The notes beneath the pieces were generated by a model, which saw only the letters and a list, made by a program, of their open reading frames with translations, was not told the origin of the DNA and did not search any database. A DNA stretch of 64,000 bases from NCBI GenBank assembly GCA_963281255.1, contig OY725505.1, positions 2,542,001 through 2,606,000 on the forward strand, read 5' to 3'. This DNA is from Aphrocallistes beatrix (lineage: Eukaryota > Porifera > Hexactinellida > Sceptrulophora > Aphrocallistidae). The translations under genes and the position numbers were made by a program. Each line of letters begins with the position of its first letter. The stretch's first letter is position 1. Shown here piece by piece: positions 1-11,722 of the stretch.

Positions 1-588
1 TGGAAAAAATAGTATAAAAAATACTTTTCAGCTGTTAGCTTTAGGACATCAAACAGGATTCGATTAGTATAGAAGCATTACTGTGTGCATAGTTTCTTCA
101 GGAGTGAGTGTGGGAATGAGATAAAACATCAGTTAGACATGAACCTACTCGCTGTCTTCTAAACATCTAATAGTAGGATGTGTAGGGGCATGCCTAATTT
201 CCTCGATAGGACGGGATACCATCCGGGAAATTAGGTATCTTAACCCGTCCCGTCTCGGAGATTAGGCATCTTGACTCGTCCCGTCCCGGAAATTAGGCAT
301 GTCCGATGTGTAGGATGTCTTAGGTGTAACATCGGATCGGATAGTGAAAGAGATAGTACAAGTATGTAGTTAAAACATACCAAGCATGTACAGATAGCTA
401 AGGAGACATAAAGTCGAGTAAATACATAGCATGGAAGAGAATAGAGGTAAAAAGGCCTAATCCTTGAAGAAGTTAATGAGTTCTATAGATTCTATAGGTG
501 GGAGGGAAGGTAGACACTTCAGAAACACTCACAGTCATTAGGAAGAGGAGTGAAGTCTTCGAAATTGAAACGACATGGAGGTAGAATT
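1..588. other. Non-coding leader region with a short palindromic MITE-like block
   Basis: I see no supported gene here. At 189-301 a short element begins CATGCCTAATTTCC and ends with its inverse, GGAAATTAGGCATG. Between the ends, variants of 'ggaaattagg' and 'cgtcccgt' recur. The flanks share related GATGTGTAGG-type words, but no exact target duplication can be defined. It looks like a short non-autonomous palindromic repeat. Superfamily is unknown. Confidence 0.45.
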
Positions 589-604
589 CGTGTGATAATT
601 AATT

Positions 605-1412
605 TAGATTTCGGGGACCATTTTTTTCAGGGAAAATTGGTCCGGTGGACCATTTTTCCATGGAATATTGGTCCTGCAATGGACCATTTTCCATGGAATA
701 TTGGTCCTAGGGGACCATTTTTTTCAGGGAAAATTGGTCCAGGAAACTAATTCTTTCATGAATTTGTCCGGAGGACCATTATTTTCCTTGAAAATTGGTT
801 CGGGAGACTATTAGATGGAATGATGGTTTTATGCTTATAATTTTCAAATCCAAACGCCTAAAAAGGGTGAATTATTTTTTACATGCGCGCCTAGATCAGA
901 GGTTCCAACCCGTTACCCCTTTGGTTAACACAGTTAACCATTAATCTAAACATGTAGTATATCTAATTAGAATTCTAATTAGAAGTCAATGAGAAACTTT
1001 TTCGTGTTTTTCGCCACTAACTCTGCAAACCGACGGTCTGTTTTGCTGAATGTTCATCTCAAAATCTCCTTGCATTCTAATCTGTTACGTTTTTATGGCA
1101 ATCAGAGACAAAACCCGGCCTAACATAAGTAAGTTGACGAAAATGGATTATTTACACTTGTATGAACGGAATTTCATTAAAGTGATTAAATTCATCACTT
1201 ATTATTATTCTCATTAGCATTGAGTATTAACCAAAAGTAATCATAAATTGATTTCACCTGAACCTGCTCAATAGCTAAATGAACAGTTCATTGGAACTTG
1301 GCATCATTCAGCTTAGGACTAATTTTCCATGAAAAAAATGGTCTCCCAGACCAATTTTCCCTGAAAAAGGTGGTCCCCCGGACCAATATTCATGAAAGAA
1401 TTCGTATATAAT
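605..1412. repeat. Cluster of GGACCAATTTTCC-type repeats, inverted around about 500 bp
   Basis: From about 607 to 800 the imperfect unit 'GGACCATTTTTCCATGG' or 'GGAAAATTGGTCC' recurs at least six times. About 1308-1400 carries the same words in the opposite sense and ends in AAAGAATTCGTA; the left side carries GTAGAATTCGT. The arrangement resembles a transposon whose inverted ends are built from short tandem motifs. The open frame at 550-750 is only a translation of these repeats. Related words recur at about 7045-7080 and 12120-12270, at the outer edges of the large inverted repeat. Confidence 0.55.
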
Positions 1413-1648
1413 GTCATCTAACGCGTTAAACAATCACTTGATCAAAATTCTAGAACAATTTTCGAAATTCGTGATCCAATAAATTTTCCTGGATCCCTGA
1501 AGACTTGCTAAATAATGAGGAATATAAAATTACTCAATACATTCTCTAAACTATATCACAATAATGGAAATTATTATAGGCTAGTTAAAAGCTCAAAATC
1601 CCTAGATTTTTCATTAAATCTCTGGATCCCTGGAGAGTTGGTAAGTAT

Positions 1649-1720
1649 AAACAAATCCTGGCATTTTAATATATAAGATATATACATATATCTTATATAT
1701 TAAAATGCCAGGATTTGTTT
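1649..1720. repeat. Perfect 35-bp-arm palindrome of fused repeat tails
   Basis: Bases 1649-1683 and 1686-1720 are exact reverse complements around a two-base centre. Each arm contains TTTTAATATATAAGATATA, the same tail that follows hairpin-headed repeats near 56930 and 59565. The right arm runs into a (TTTG)n microsatellite at about 1712-1733. The structure looks like two repeat tails joined head-on. Confidence 0.8.
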
Positions 1721-2459
1721 GTTTGTTTGTTTGTCCGAATTGATTGAAGAATTGGCAAGTCGCAGAGATACGAAAATTGGCATGTAGGTGTCAAATGATG
1801 AATCTAGGATTAAGTTCGAAAATCTAAGCGAAATTTTCACACTTCTGCAAAAAATGGAAAACAAATTTTCACACCTTTTCTATACAAAATAAATGACTCA
1901 CTATCACAATAGAAACCATTGTACGACAATATTGTAGGCTGTAATTGTAATTAATACTTCAAACAATAACTTATATGAATGTCTCAATTATATATTATAG
2001 TGTATGGCAGTTAAAAAGGTTATTTGTATATTTTCACACCTTTATATACATATTTTCACACGATTTGACGAATTTTGAAAATTATGCTAGAAACTAGCTT
2101 TCAACGGTTGACATGGGGTTTTCAGGGGTGTAGATTTCGAATATCATATTTTCAGATCGATATGATAAATTATTTGTTTACTTTGTTTACAATAGATACA
2201 TAAAGTAAACAAATTACAAAAATGGGTTAGAAACTAGCTTTCAACGGTTGACATGGGGTTTTCAGGGGTGTAGATTTCGAATATCATATTTTCGGATCCA
2301 TATGAAAAATTATTCGTTGACCTTTGTTTACAATATATATATAAAGGAAAAAAATTCCAGAAATAGTTTAGATTGAGTAACTCCAGGCGCCCACAGGGCA
2401 ACTCTGCGGACACGCAGTGTCCGCAAGCCGCGCAGCGCAAGCAAGCGAAGCGCGCTTGT
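1708..2459 (-). repeat. Hairpin-headed repeat, 140-bp-unit subtype (two units)
   Basis: Read on the minus strand, it starts with a GC-rich head (2458 down to about 2383) containing the hairpin GCGGACACTGCGTGTCCGC. Next come two copies of a roughly 140-bp unit (boundaries near 2230 and 2360, with the shared word 'caggggtgtagatttcgaat'). The tail ends in GAATTGATTGAAGAATTGGC, followed by (TTTG/CAAA)n. The same order is seen at 56384-56965 and 57453-58560. The 2234-2506 open frame is the repeat itself and not a gene. Confidence 0.7.
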
Positions 2460-2462
2460 ATA

Positions 2463-5400
2463 TTTGAAAGAGAATGCATGGTCGATGCTAAAATACTCCA
2501 GCACATGCGCTAAAATATTTTAAATACGTATATGATTTTTAATGTTGTCTGTTGTTGTTGATACTTCCTTTCAAAGTATATCACTTTTTTAGATATACAA
2601 CTATTTTAAATTTTAACTGCATTGACAGTCCAATTAAAATAATTATTTTTAAAAATCTACAAAACTGGTAATAAATGCCTTAAAAATGAAAGATTATTCT
2701 GATTTATCTCCGTCTCGATTAGATCTTTTGAAGTTAATTAAGGTTGTGTGATTGTAAACAAATTAAATTCGAAAAAAACCCCCATTACGTTTCGAAACGT
2801 CATTTACTTATAACGAAAAGAGTTTATTAATAATATCGAAAATTGAGTAAATATAGTCATTTTACAAGGAAACCTTGAATCTACAAATATAACATTAATT
2901 ATTCAATAAATTATACGGATGGTCAGTTTTAAATTTTTCCAAAAAAACTATTTCAAATTTATCATATTTCCAATGTTTAGGTTCGAAATAGGAAAAACCA
3001 TCAATACAACATCAAGACATATTTTCCAAGCCTAACTCGGTTTAGGGGCACGGTGCCTTGCATATCATTCATCTAAAAATGTTAACATTCCTTCTTTTTA
3101 AAATGTTGCTGTGGATTGCACAAGAGCACGAGTTCTATTGATGCAATGAATTAATTAACCTTAGCAACGTGTTATGCAACAGGAATGCTATCATCAATGA
3201 TACATTAATTAGCTGTCTACTGGTCGATTGCACAAGCGATATCATGTTTCTATAAACCATTGTGACACTCTTAAATCACTTTTCTTGCTTTAATGTCTAG
3301 CTTCTAACAAAATTTATGCCGACCTTCAAACCTAATTACTGATAAGTTTAATCACTGTTACTTAATACTATTGGCTGTGTGAATTGATTTTGTACAACAG
3401 CCAACTTTCAGGGATCTTTTTGGATGTAAGTAAACTATTGTATTATTGACAGAAAAAAGTTATACTTTGTTTATCCTGTCTATTAGTTGGAGAAATTTAC
3501 GAAGATACACACAGTATTATTTCCTGGGATTTATAACTAAAATAAACTCTAAAGGAGGACTGAAAAGTTATTAGAATATTTAATCGGGAAGAGTATTAAT
3601 ATTAATATATTAATATGGATAGGAATATTCCAGGATGTCTATTTCAAGCATACGATGCCGACCTTCCTGGGAGTTTTGTTGAACTAATTTTATTAAAAAT
3701 GTTCACAATGGTTTAAATTGTAAATGAACAACCTAATTTGGCAATTTATCAATTCATGAACGGTTGGTAGGTAAGAGAATCATACGAAATACTAATATAG
3801 GGTCTTTTTTAGATATTTAAATGAACAAAATCGTGTCCAAGGATATGAGCAAATGTCCAGGGGGAAATTAGTTAGGTGTCCAGGGAATTGCTGTGATAAG
3901 TTGGCAGGTATGCATTTGTATGCACGTAATTCAAATCTGATATACAGTACCCGGACAAAAGTATTCAACCACCATATAAACCTCCATACAAATAGTATTA
4001 AAGTGGCTCTATTCATAAAGGAATATGTACATAAACTGTGAGGAATATTCTATTTTTTAATCAAATTCGTAAACAACACTCTCTAATACTCATAATTGAT
4101 AGTCTCAACTTAACTACTAACTCCCAAGTTAATAAATATCAATATTTGATACTTGATGCTACTTGTACCAAGTTACAGCCATTATAGATGATGGCGATTA
4201 TTGACATAAAGTGGTAGAGGTTGATAATTTTCTACATAAGAATAAATAATTAAGTTGAGATACTTAATTATGAGTAATTAGAATGTGTAGATGACGAATT
4301 TAAAATAAAAAATGAAAAAAAAATAGTTTCTGACAATATTTCATTTTGGGACACCTTTACTATTTATGACAACAAAGCCCTACATTACATTACATACTTA
4401 GTAGCTTTTATGATATTTTAAACTAAGATGAGTTAATTGAAAAAGCCACATAAAAGTGATTTTGTAATTACCTTGGGAAGAAACAAAATTAGCGGGGTAG
4501 GACTACCTACATACTCTAAAGATTTTTTTTATTTTTATATATTCGATAATACAATTTCTGAAAGAGTTATATAGTAAAGAGAATACCTTCTGGAAGATTT
4601 ATGATTTGTGATTTTCCTTTTTCTGACTCTACTATAGTAGGATAGCTTCTAAATGATCGTGATGAAGCCGACTTCATTCCTTCTGCAAAAACTATTATAA
4701 CAGAGCTTCAAATTTTCAGGAAGGGTGTAATGAAACATGTAAATGTGCACCTTGCGTACGAATTTCAATCCGTCACAATGGTGATCTAGGGTGAGAAAAT
4801 TCACACATATCCATAGCTCCTCAAAAACTATCAGAAATATTAATCGAAAGCTTCAATTTCAGTTCATTAGATTTTCCGTGAGATTTCAAGGTTAGTTGCA
4901 TAAAAAACTTTTTCTCTATCGTGAGTATTTTTGATAGGCTGAAACGAATATTCGAATATTCGTTTAGATGACGTAAGCATTTGTTCAACCTAGTACATCG
5001 CTTAACCAAACCAATCCTAGTTTTCCAGCAATGAGAAGTAATCCTAAAATCTATTTTTAAGAATATATAAAGTTTAAATTATCCCCAAAGTAAAATCCAT
5101 CTTCACAATGAGTGCAAAAAAATCTTTTTTTCGACTGAAAATCTCAACAATGGCACAATTATTTCAATATTTCCCATTTAACGCAAACGAATATTCGTTC
5201 TGAAATGAAAGGACATTCGTTAGGATCATTTCGAACGAATATCCCAAAATTCGGTATATTCGTTTCATCCCTAATTTATGAGATATTGCCAATTTAATTT
5301 TTAAAATATAATCCTACAAATTATACTAGATTTGAAAATGGAATTCTTTCATGATTCGATCAGTGCGAAATATCTTTATGACTCTTTGCAATAACCAGTT

Positions 5401-6239
5401 GCCTGTTTCAAACAGTCTCTTGAAAACCTAATTAGCTAAGAACTAACTGTTATAATTTAATCTATTATACTGGTCGGAGAATTCCAAACCCCCTAACCTT
5501 CCCAGACAGCCACTACAGATTGCTGCTAAATTCCTAATACGTTACGGCACTGAAAGAACCAATCTGGACAGAATAATTCATTTTATGGCCAATAGCCAGA
5601 CATTTTAGAAATAGACGAGTTAGATTTTATTAAAACGCCAAACCTTTTTAAAACTATCTGATGCTAATGTTGATTATTTTCTTCAATTAGTATTGATTTT
5701 GACCTATAAAAGAATGATCCTAAACGTTAGTTTAATCCAAAGCTGAAGCACATATCGTGAATAACTAACGGCAGACAAAGTAATTTTGTCTTCGAGTTTT
5801 TATGGAGGTTTTAATCTAGAAATTTGATTTGTTTCAGAGACCTTTTAAGAATTATGATATGAACAAATACAAATATTCCCTCTTTTAAGAGTAGAGAAAA
5901 CATTGGCAAACTTTTACAAACTCCACAAAACATGGGAGCCAGACATCTTAAATTTGAGGCATGGGAAATGAGCATGGGTATATGTCTCTCACTAGAATTG
6001 TTCTATATTTCCCCTAATTTGATAATTATATATGATCATCCTTTGATTTCGGAAAATACTATCTGTTCATTATCATTTATTTAATTTATGGAAGGTACCA
6101 AGCTATGAATAGCAATTATATTCTTATAAATTAAACAATTGACTATTCAATCTATAACTGACTTCCGTGTATAGCTGGATAAGCGGCGGGAGCAGTGCAA
6201 TGTTGTAAATACAGCGCTGTAGTTCTTATCTTTAAAATT
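2463..6239. other. Gene-poor AT-rich interval with MITE remnants
   Basis: I recognise no coding region here. About 3945-4320 is one end and body of the ACAGTACCCGGACAAAAGTA MITE family, also seen at 45826-46200 and, inverted, at about 51020-51372. About 4935-5272 has inverted ends built on GATGAAACGAATAT, with ATTCGAATATTCG inside, and looks like another MITE. The remaining short open frames have no protein-like features. Confidence 0.5.
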
Positions 6240-6410
6240 TTCTAAGCGATCGGGTTGTCCGCTGAGAAACATGACTCAGATGGCAACCCGATCACTTTGA
6301 AACGCCGCGTCTCTCCAGACACAGCAGCGCAACTCTCCATCTCTAAGTGGTCAGGTTGACCCATGAGGTTATCACCAACCTCAGACGGCAACCCGATCAC
6401 TTTGAGTTGA
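6240..6410. repeat. Unrecognised GC-richer block with two direct repeats
   Basis: The word GGCAACCCGATCACTTTGA occurs twice, near 6281 and 6382, each time preceded by a 'CTCAGAYG' motif. The block is more GC-rich than its surroundings. No open frame in it resembles a known protein. It may be a repeat remnant; function is unknown. Confidence 0.4.
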
Positions 6411-6689
6411 GAGCATAAAAGTATAGAACTTAATTCTGTCGTTTCTCTCCTGCTTTTATAGTTACCACTCAACGGACTACATGCATGCAATTTGACCATG
6501 TATTAATTGTGTACTATTGATTCTGCCTATCTCAACATACAGTATGTAGATGGAATAGGAATTTTAGCATTCAAAAGAAATACACACCACAATGGTACTT
6601 GTATTAACTACCAGATGTAATTTTACTCTGGTTTCAATATTAATGATGATTGTTGAATCTAATCTGTTGTTATATCAATATATTAATAA

Positions 6690-6994
6690 CAAGCGCGCTT
6701 CGCTTGCTAGCGCTGTGCGGCTGGCGGACACTTTGTGTCCGCCGGAGGCGCCCTTTGGGCGCCTGGGGTCACATTGATTAATAATAAGGGGGATAACATC
6801 TCTAAATACGTCTGTCTTACTGTCAAAATCGATATCACTCGAAAAATCTACAAATTTTTAAATTTTTAAATTTTTTTGATGCGTAATGATGACGTCATAA
6901 CAGGGTGATGAGTCATTTTTGGATGATAGTTGTATCATATGTGAAGAATATTAATATACATATTCTATTAAAATTTCAGTCTTCAAAAAATGGT
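6690..6994 (+). repeat. Hairpin-headed repeat, GACGTCAT subtype
   Basis: The head begins CAAGCGCGCTTCGCTTGC and holds two perfect hairpins, GGCGGACACTTTGTGTCCGCC and GGCGCCCTTTGGGCGCC. The body has 'aagggggataacatctct' and 'gatgcgtaatgatgacgtca', as in the copies at 54103 and 28452 (minus). The 3' part is cut short where the large inverted repeat begins at about 6995. The open frame at 6592-6777 is a shadow across the head. Confidence 0.75.
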
Positions 6995-7535
6995 CAATTT
7001 TTTGTGCTATTTAATTGCCCACACTAAAGTAGTCCTCTCTTCATAGACCAAAACTGGTCCCCCGGACCAATTTTGACCTGACAGGGCCCGACTTAATTTT
7101 AGATGCTATTTTATCTTACTGATTCAGATTTAATTTAAACGTTGCATTTGGGAGTAATGGCATGTATGTATGTATAACTTTATGTTATTTGACAAGGAAA
7201 TTAAGGTAAATTAAAATTAGATAATCATGGAAAATCCATGTGTTTTTTAATCTTAGACACTCAAGTATCGATCTATAGCTATTTTCTTTCACCCATGGAG
7301 AAAAACCTTAGATCAATTTATCTTATAGGAAATATTTTTCAGCATATAAGCATATGTTTCACCAAAATAAGAGACAAACCTCGCTTGGTGAGAGGAAAAT
7401 GAAAAATTTGTTACAATTACTCGACAATGTAATGCCATACCTTAGGTAATTTTTTTAATTTTTAAAGGGTGTGAAAAGTATCATATATGGTATATAACTG
7501 ATCACTATAGCAACAACAAAATTTATTAATTGATA

Positions 7536-8411
7536 TTAAAAAAAGATTTGGAGTCCGTAGTTAGGATTCTCAGATACTACCACTAACTTTAGATCATTAG
7601 TGAAAGCGACTCCCTGCGTGTTATAAAACATTCCGACTTCACTACCTATTCCGCCTATCGTATGGATGAGTGCCCCTTCGTTTGAGAATATTTTGATTTG
7701 GTTTGTAATATCGTTGAGAATCAAATTGTTATTATCGTCTATGCAGAAAAAGGTAGGCCATATAACCTGCATATCATCTCCACATGTGATCAGAGAACGA
7801 ATCTTGTCTCCACTGTAGGAGAATATGTGTATGCAAGGGCTGCCATTTTCCACCACACTGAGAATGTGCACGTTAACTCGGGTCAGTTTAATGTCTTTCG
7901 GTCGTTTGATGGAATCGTGTGAGATTGATCGCTGATATATTAGGTTCTTATCCAGAATTTGAATACGATCGTTTTGTTGATCAGCGACATAGACATTTCC
8001 GTTCGTTGATGCAGCAAGTCCTAGCGGGTCATTGAACTGTCCGGTACCTGATCCTTTTCCTCCTACCTTTGAAACAAAACGAATGTCTGGAACTTTGAAA
8101 TGATGAATATAGTGGCCCACTATGTCCGTTATGTAAATATTGTCTTGATGGATAGCTATGCCATATGGAAGCATAGCTTCTTCAAATTTGAATGTGTTTA
8201 GGAATACCCCTGTGTCAGAGAAGATTGATATGCGTGGGCCCATTCCTTCAACGATGTAAATTCGGTTAGTGTTTGTATCAATAGCGACAGCATTAGGCCA
8301 CCTGATTTCTCCAGGATTCCTTCCATCCTTTGCTACAGCTATTACATATCTAATTTCCCGATAGCACTTCATATCTTTGTCTTTATTAGGGAATTGGGCT
8401 GCCATTCTCAT
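7536..8411 (-). CDS. NHL-repeat beta-propeller protein, inverted-repeat left copy
   Basis: A 291-residue intact single-exon frame. It contains NHL-type repeats, seen as periodic blocks such as 'PNAVAIDTNTNRIYIVE', 'PYGIAIHQDNIYITD', 'PLGLAASTNGNVYVADQQ' and 'TQGVAFTNDLKLVVVS'. NHL repeats form a six-bladed propeller that usually binds proteins or RNA. No RING, B-box, signal peptide or membrane segment is visible, so this looks like a stand-alone intracellular propeller. The Met at 8411 is the first in frame; its start is shared exactly with the right-arm copy. Compared with that copy it has Leu for Ile and Asn for Asp in repeat 4, and one extra C-terminal Phe. Biological role is unknown. Confidence 0.82.
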   Translation of the reverse strand: MRMAAQFPNKDKDMKCYREIRYVIAVAKDGRNPGEIRWPNAVAIDTNTNRIYIVEGMGPRISIFSDTGVFLNTFKFEEAMLPYGIAIHQDNIYITDIVGHYIHHFKVPDIRFVSKVGGKGSGTGQFNDPLGLAASTNGNVYVADQQNDRIQILDKNLIYQRSISHDSIKRPKDIKLTRVNVHILSVVENGSPCIHIFSYSGDKIRSLITCGDDMQVIWPTFFCIDDNNNLILNDITNQIKIFSNEGALIHTIGGIGSEVGMFYNTQGVAFTNDLKLVVVSENPNYGLQIFF

Positions 8412-8534
8412 ATGAATCGACTCTACCGACCTATTATTATTAATTTGTAGAGTCTAGAGTACCAAAGTGTATCATTGACTCACGTAGACTCCGATCATTA
8501 TATATTATGGTACATTACTATATAAGGCATAGCC

Positions 8535-9599
8535 ATAGCCTACTCTAATATAATGCCTCACAGTAAAATAACCAAGGATGCGGTAATAGCCGAATGGATT
8601 AATACACGATTAGCCTAAAATCGTAAATCATGTAGGATAGGCATTAAGAATGTATTACCAGCATATATAAACATGGCATCAAATAACATATATCCGTTGT
8701 CAAAATTTCGATTCGTCATCATATCATTGCGCAACAGGTCATTTTAAGCACGATTTTGGCAATTTTCTAAGCTGTTTAACCCTATTTCTAAATGCTATTA
8801 AGGTGTGATTTTTGTGTAGAACCAAGATTAGTACGAGTTGATTTGAAAAATTTAGAATTTTTCAATGGAATGTTGTTACATTCCTACGTTGCTATGGTAA
8901 AGCATTTTGGTCAGTTTGGGCCATATCCTGCAAACTGTATGAACTAGGTCTTCAAATTTGATTTTATTTGATAGGCAATTGGCTACTTCCTATTAGGTAA
9001 TAATACAATTTAAACTTCTAAATTCACAGACTATAGAGTTATGCGACAATTTAGTGTTTTGGCCACATTCTTAAAATCAACCCATAACTCAAAACTCGTT
9101 GAATTTAGAAGTTCAAGTTGTATTATCACCTAATAGGAAGTAGGCCATTGCCTATCAAACACGATCGAATTTGAAGATCTAGCTACTACAGTTTGCACGA
9201 AATGGCCCAAACTGACCAACATGCTTTACCATAGCAACGCAGGAATGTAAGAACATTCCATTGAAAATTCTAAATTTTTCAAATCAACTCGTACTAATCT
9301 TGGTTCTACACAAAAATCACACCTTAATACCATTTAGAAATAGGGTTAAAACAACTTAGAAAATCGCTAAAATTGTCCTTAGAATGACCTGTTGCGCAAT
9401 GATATGATCACTAATCGAAATTTTTCCAACGGATATATGTACTTTGATATCATGTTTATATATGCTGGTAATACATTCTTAATGGCTATTCTGCATGGTT
9501 AACGATTTCAGGCTAATCGTGTATTAATCCATTCGGCTATTACGTCATCCCTAGTCCATGATTTTCAGTCTACTGTGAGGCATTATTAGAGTAGGCTAT
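8535..9599. mobile_element. 1065-bp foldback (palindromic) element with 9-bp target duplication
   Basis: The element starts ATAGCCTACTCTAATA and ends with its inverse. The two halves pair over almost their full length around about 9067, for example 'gccgaatggattaatacacg' near 8590 with its complement near 9520. It is flanked by GGCATAGCC at 8526-8534 and 9600-9608. The opposite arm of the large inverted repeat has a single unoccupied copy of this target at 10727-10735. No coding capacity is seen. A 9-bp duplication fits MULE-type or Merlin-type transposition. Confidence 0.88.
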
Positions 9600-9787
9600 G
9601 GCATAGCCTACTCCATATACCAACAGTAGGTATCAACCTCAAAATTTTTGGCTATCTACTATTATCTCACGATTTGACACATGCCATCATATTTGTATGG
9701 TAATAATAAATTCCTAAGCTCTATTCTGTCTACTTAATGATATTAGGCAGTTCATGTCCATCTTATACCGCATTCCTAGGGGACGCC

Positions 9788-9935
9788 TGCAAATTACCAA
9801 CAATATGGTTGTCAAATTACCGACAGATTTATGTTGTCAAATTACCAGCATATGTCTTAATTTGAAGACATGTGTTGGTAATTTGATAACATGATCTTGT
9901 TAGTAATTTAGTAATTTATCTGTTGGTAATTTGCA
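9788..9935. repeat. Short MITE with CAAATTACC motifs (left-arm copy)
   Basis: The element begins TGCAAATTACCAACA and ends with its inverse. Inside, the word CAAATTACCNACA and its complement recur. The same element lies in the right arm at about 10408-10553, so it was present before the inverted duplication. No clear target duplication can be assigned. Confidence 0.6.
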
Positions 9936-10045
9936 GCGCTCCCATTCCTAGTCCAAAATCCGCAAGTATTGAGCATTATATGTAGTAGGCCATGTTCAAT
10001 TACTATCTAGAAGCAGTTATATATGCACTTTAATATAATTGCTAG

Positions 10046-10288
10046 TTCTCGCGTAGAATCAACTTAATGCACTACACATCATAGGCATAGTAGATCTAAA
10101 ATGATTATACAAGAGTACATATATACTCTACGTATACCAGGACCAGAATGGCTAACTTCTATAGCACGCGGGTCAGAGGGGCCAAACATCCAATATTTTA
10201 TTCAAATATACTACAACGTACATAGAATATATTTCGACTGGTTATAAAATAGGCTAATTATAATATATATTTCCATTTGTTCCATTCT
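10046..10288 (+). promoter_or_regulatory. Orphan NHL-family promoter segment in the palindrome spacer
   Basis: About 10195-10288 repeats the sequence just upstream of the NHL gene at 12511, including the TATA-like 'GGTTATAAAATAGG' and 'tttgttccattctc'. Here it leads into the right arm of the inverted repeat instead of an ADIRVEF-type gene. It also carries the 'accagaatggctaacttcta' word found upstream of the 25055 and 29388 copies. It is best read as a promoter fragment captured during the rearrangement. Whether it drives transcription is unknown. Confidence 0.6.
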
Positions 10289-10407
10289 CTAGCAATTATA
10301 TTAAGGTGCATATTATAACTGCTTCTAGATAGTAATTGAACATGGCTTACTACATATAATGCTCAATACTTGCGGATTTTGGACTAGGAATGGGAGTGCT
10401 GCAAATT

Positions 10408-10553
10408 ACCAACAGATAAATTACTAAATTACTAACAAGATCATGTTATCAAATTACCAACACATGTCTTCAAATTAAGACATATGCTGGTAATTTGACA
10501 ACATAAATCTGTCGGTAATTTGACAACCATATTGTTGGTAATTTGCAGGCGTC
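10408..10553. repeat. Short MITE with CAAATTACC motifs (right-arm copy)
   Basis: Mirror image of the element at 9788-9935, with the same TGCAAATTACCAACA ends. Its presence in both arms dates it before the inverted duplication, unlike the foldback element found only in the left arm. Confidence 0.6.
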
Positions 10554-10849
10554 CCCTAGGAATGCGGTATAAGATGGACATGAACTGCCTAATATCATTA
10601 AGTAGACAGAATAGAGCTTAGGAATTTATAATTACCATACAAATATGATGGCATGTGTCAAATCGTGAGATAATAGTAGATAGCCAAAAATTTTGAGGTT
10701 GATACCTGCTGTTGGTATATGGAGTAGGCTATGCCTTATATAGTAATGTACCATAATATATAATGATCGGAGTCTACGTGAGTCAATGATACACTTTGGT
10801 ACTCTAGACTCTACAAATTAATAATAATAGGTCGGTAGAGTCGATTCAT

Positions 10850-11722
10850 ATGAGAATGGCAGCCCAATTCCCTAATAAAGACAAAGATATGAAGTGCTAT
10901 CGGGAAATTAGATATGTAATAGCTGTAGCAAAGGATGGAAGGAATCCTGGAGAAATCAGGTGGCCTAATGCTGTCGCTATTGATACAAACACTAACCGAA
11001 TTTACATCGTTGAAGGAATGGGCCCACGCATATCAATCTTCTCTGACACAGGGGTATTCCTAAACACATTCAAATTTGAAGAAGCTATGCTTCCATATGG
11101 CATAGCTATCCATCAAGACAATATTTACATAACGGACATAGTGGGCCACTATATTCATCATTTCAAAGTTCCAGACATTCGTTTTGTTTCAAAGGTAGGA
11201 GGAAAAGGATCAGGTACCGGACAGTTCAATGATCCGCTAGGAATTGCTGCATCAACGAACGGAGATGTCTATGTCGCTGATCAACAAAACGATCGTATTC
11301 AAATTCTGGATAAGAACCTAATATATCAGCGATCAATCTCACACGATTCTATCAAACGACCGAAAGACATTAAACTGACCCGAGTTAACGTGCACATTCT
11401 CAGTGTGGTGGAAAATGGCAGCCCTTGCATACACATATTATCCTACAGTGGAGACAAGATTCGTTCTCTGATCACATGTGGAGATGATATGCAGGTTATG
11501 TGGCCTACCTTCTTCTGCATAGACGATAATAACAATTTGATTCTCAACGATATTACAAACCAAATCAAAATATTCTCAAACGAAGGGGCACTCATCCATA
11601 CGATAGGCGGAATAGGTAGTGAAGTCGGAATGTTTTATAACACACAGGGAGTCGCTTTCACTAATGATCTAAAGTTAGTGGTAGTATCCGAGAATCCTAA
11701 CTACGGACTCCAAATTTTTTAA
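10850..11722 (+). CDS. NHL-repeat beta-propeller protein, inverted-repeat right copy
   Basis: A 290-residue intact single-exon frame, nearly identical to the minus-strand gene at 7536-8411. The start MRMAAQFPNKDKD is the same in both. NHL blocks include 'PYGIAIHQDNIYITD' and 'PLGIAASTNGDVYVADQQ'. Visible differences are Ile, Asp, Leu ('HILSYSG') and Met ('QVMWPT'), and loss of the last Phe. The paucity of differences means recent duplication or ongoing gene conversion between the arms. The two genes point away from each other. No localisation signals are seen; the likely role is as a binding scaffold, with unknown partner. Confidence 0.82.
   Translation: MRMAAQFPNKDKDMKCYREIRYVIAVAKDGRNPGEIRWPNAVAIDTNTNRIYIVEGMGPRISIFSDTGVFLNTFKFEEAMLPYGIAIHQDNIYITDIVGHYIHHFKVPDIRFVSKVGGKGSGTGQFNDPLGIAASTNGDVYVADQQNDRIQILDKNLIYQRSISHDSIKRPKDIKLTRVNVHILSVVENGSPCIHILSYSGDKIRSLITCGDDMQVMWPTFFCIDDNNNLILNDITNQIKIFSNEGALIHTIGGIGSEVGMFYNTQGVAFTNDLKLVVVSENPNYGLQIF

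Noticed and set aside
550-750. 66-codon open frame
   Set aside because: It translates a cluster of short GGACCATTTT repeats; the peptide is periodic only because the DNA is.
605-1400. CRISPR-like array
   Set aside because: The repeats are palindromic, unevenly spaced, inverted in two clusters and sit in animal DNA.
1708-2459. tRNA-derived SINE
   Set aside because: No A-box/B-box pair or tRNA-like fold is visible in the head; the structure is a row of hairpins.
2234-2506. 90-codon minus frame with a Cys-rich section
   Set aside because: It lies across a hairpin-headed repeat; the same 'ARFACLRCAACGHCV' type peptide appears wherever the head occurs.
7698-7922. Plus frame inside the left NHL gene
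   Set aside because: Antisense shadow of the minus-strand NHL gene, which has a near-identical intact partner.
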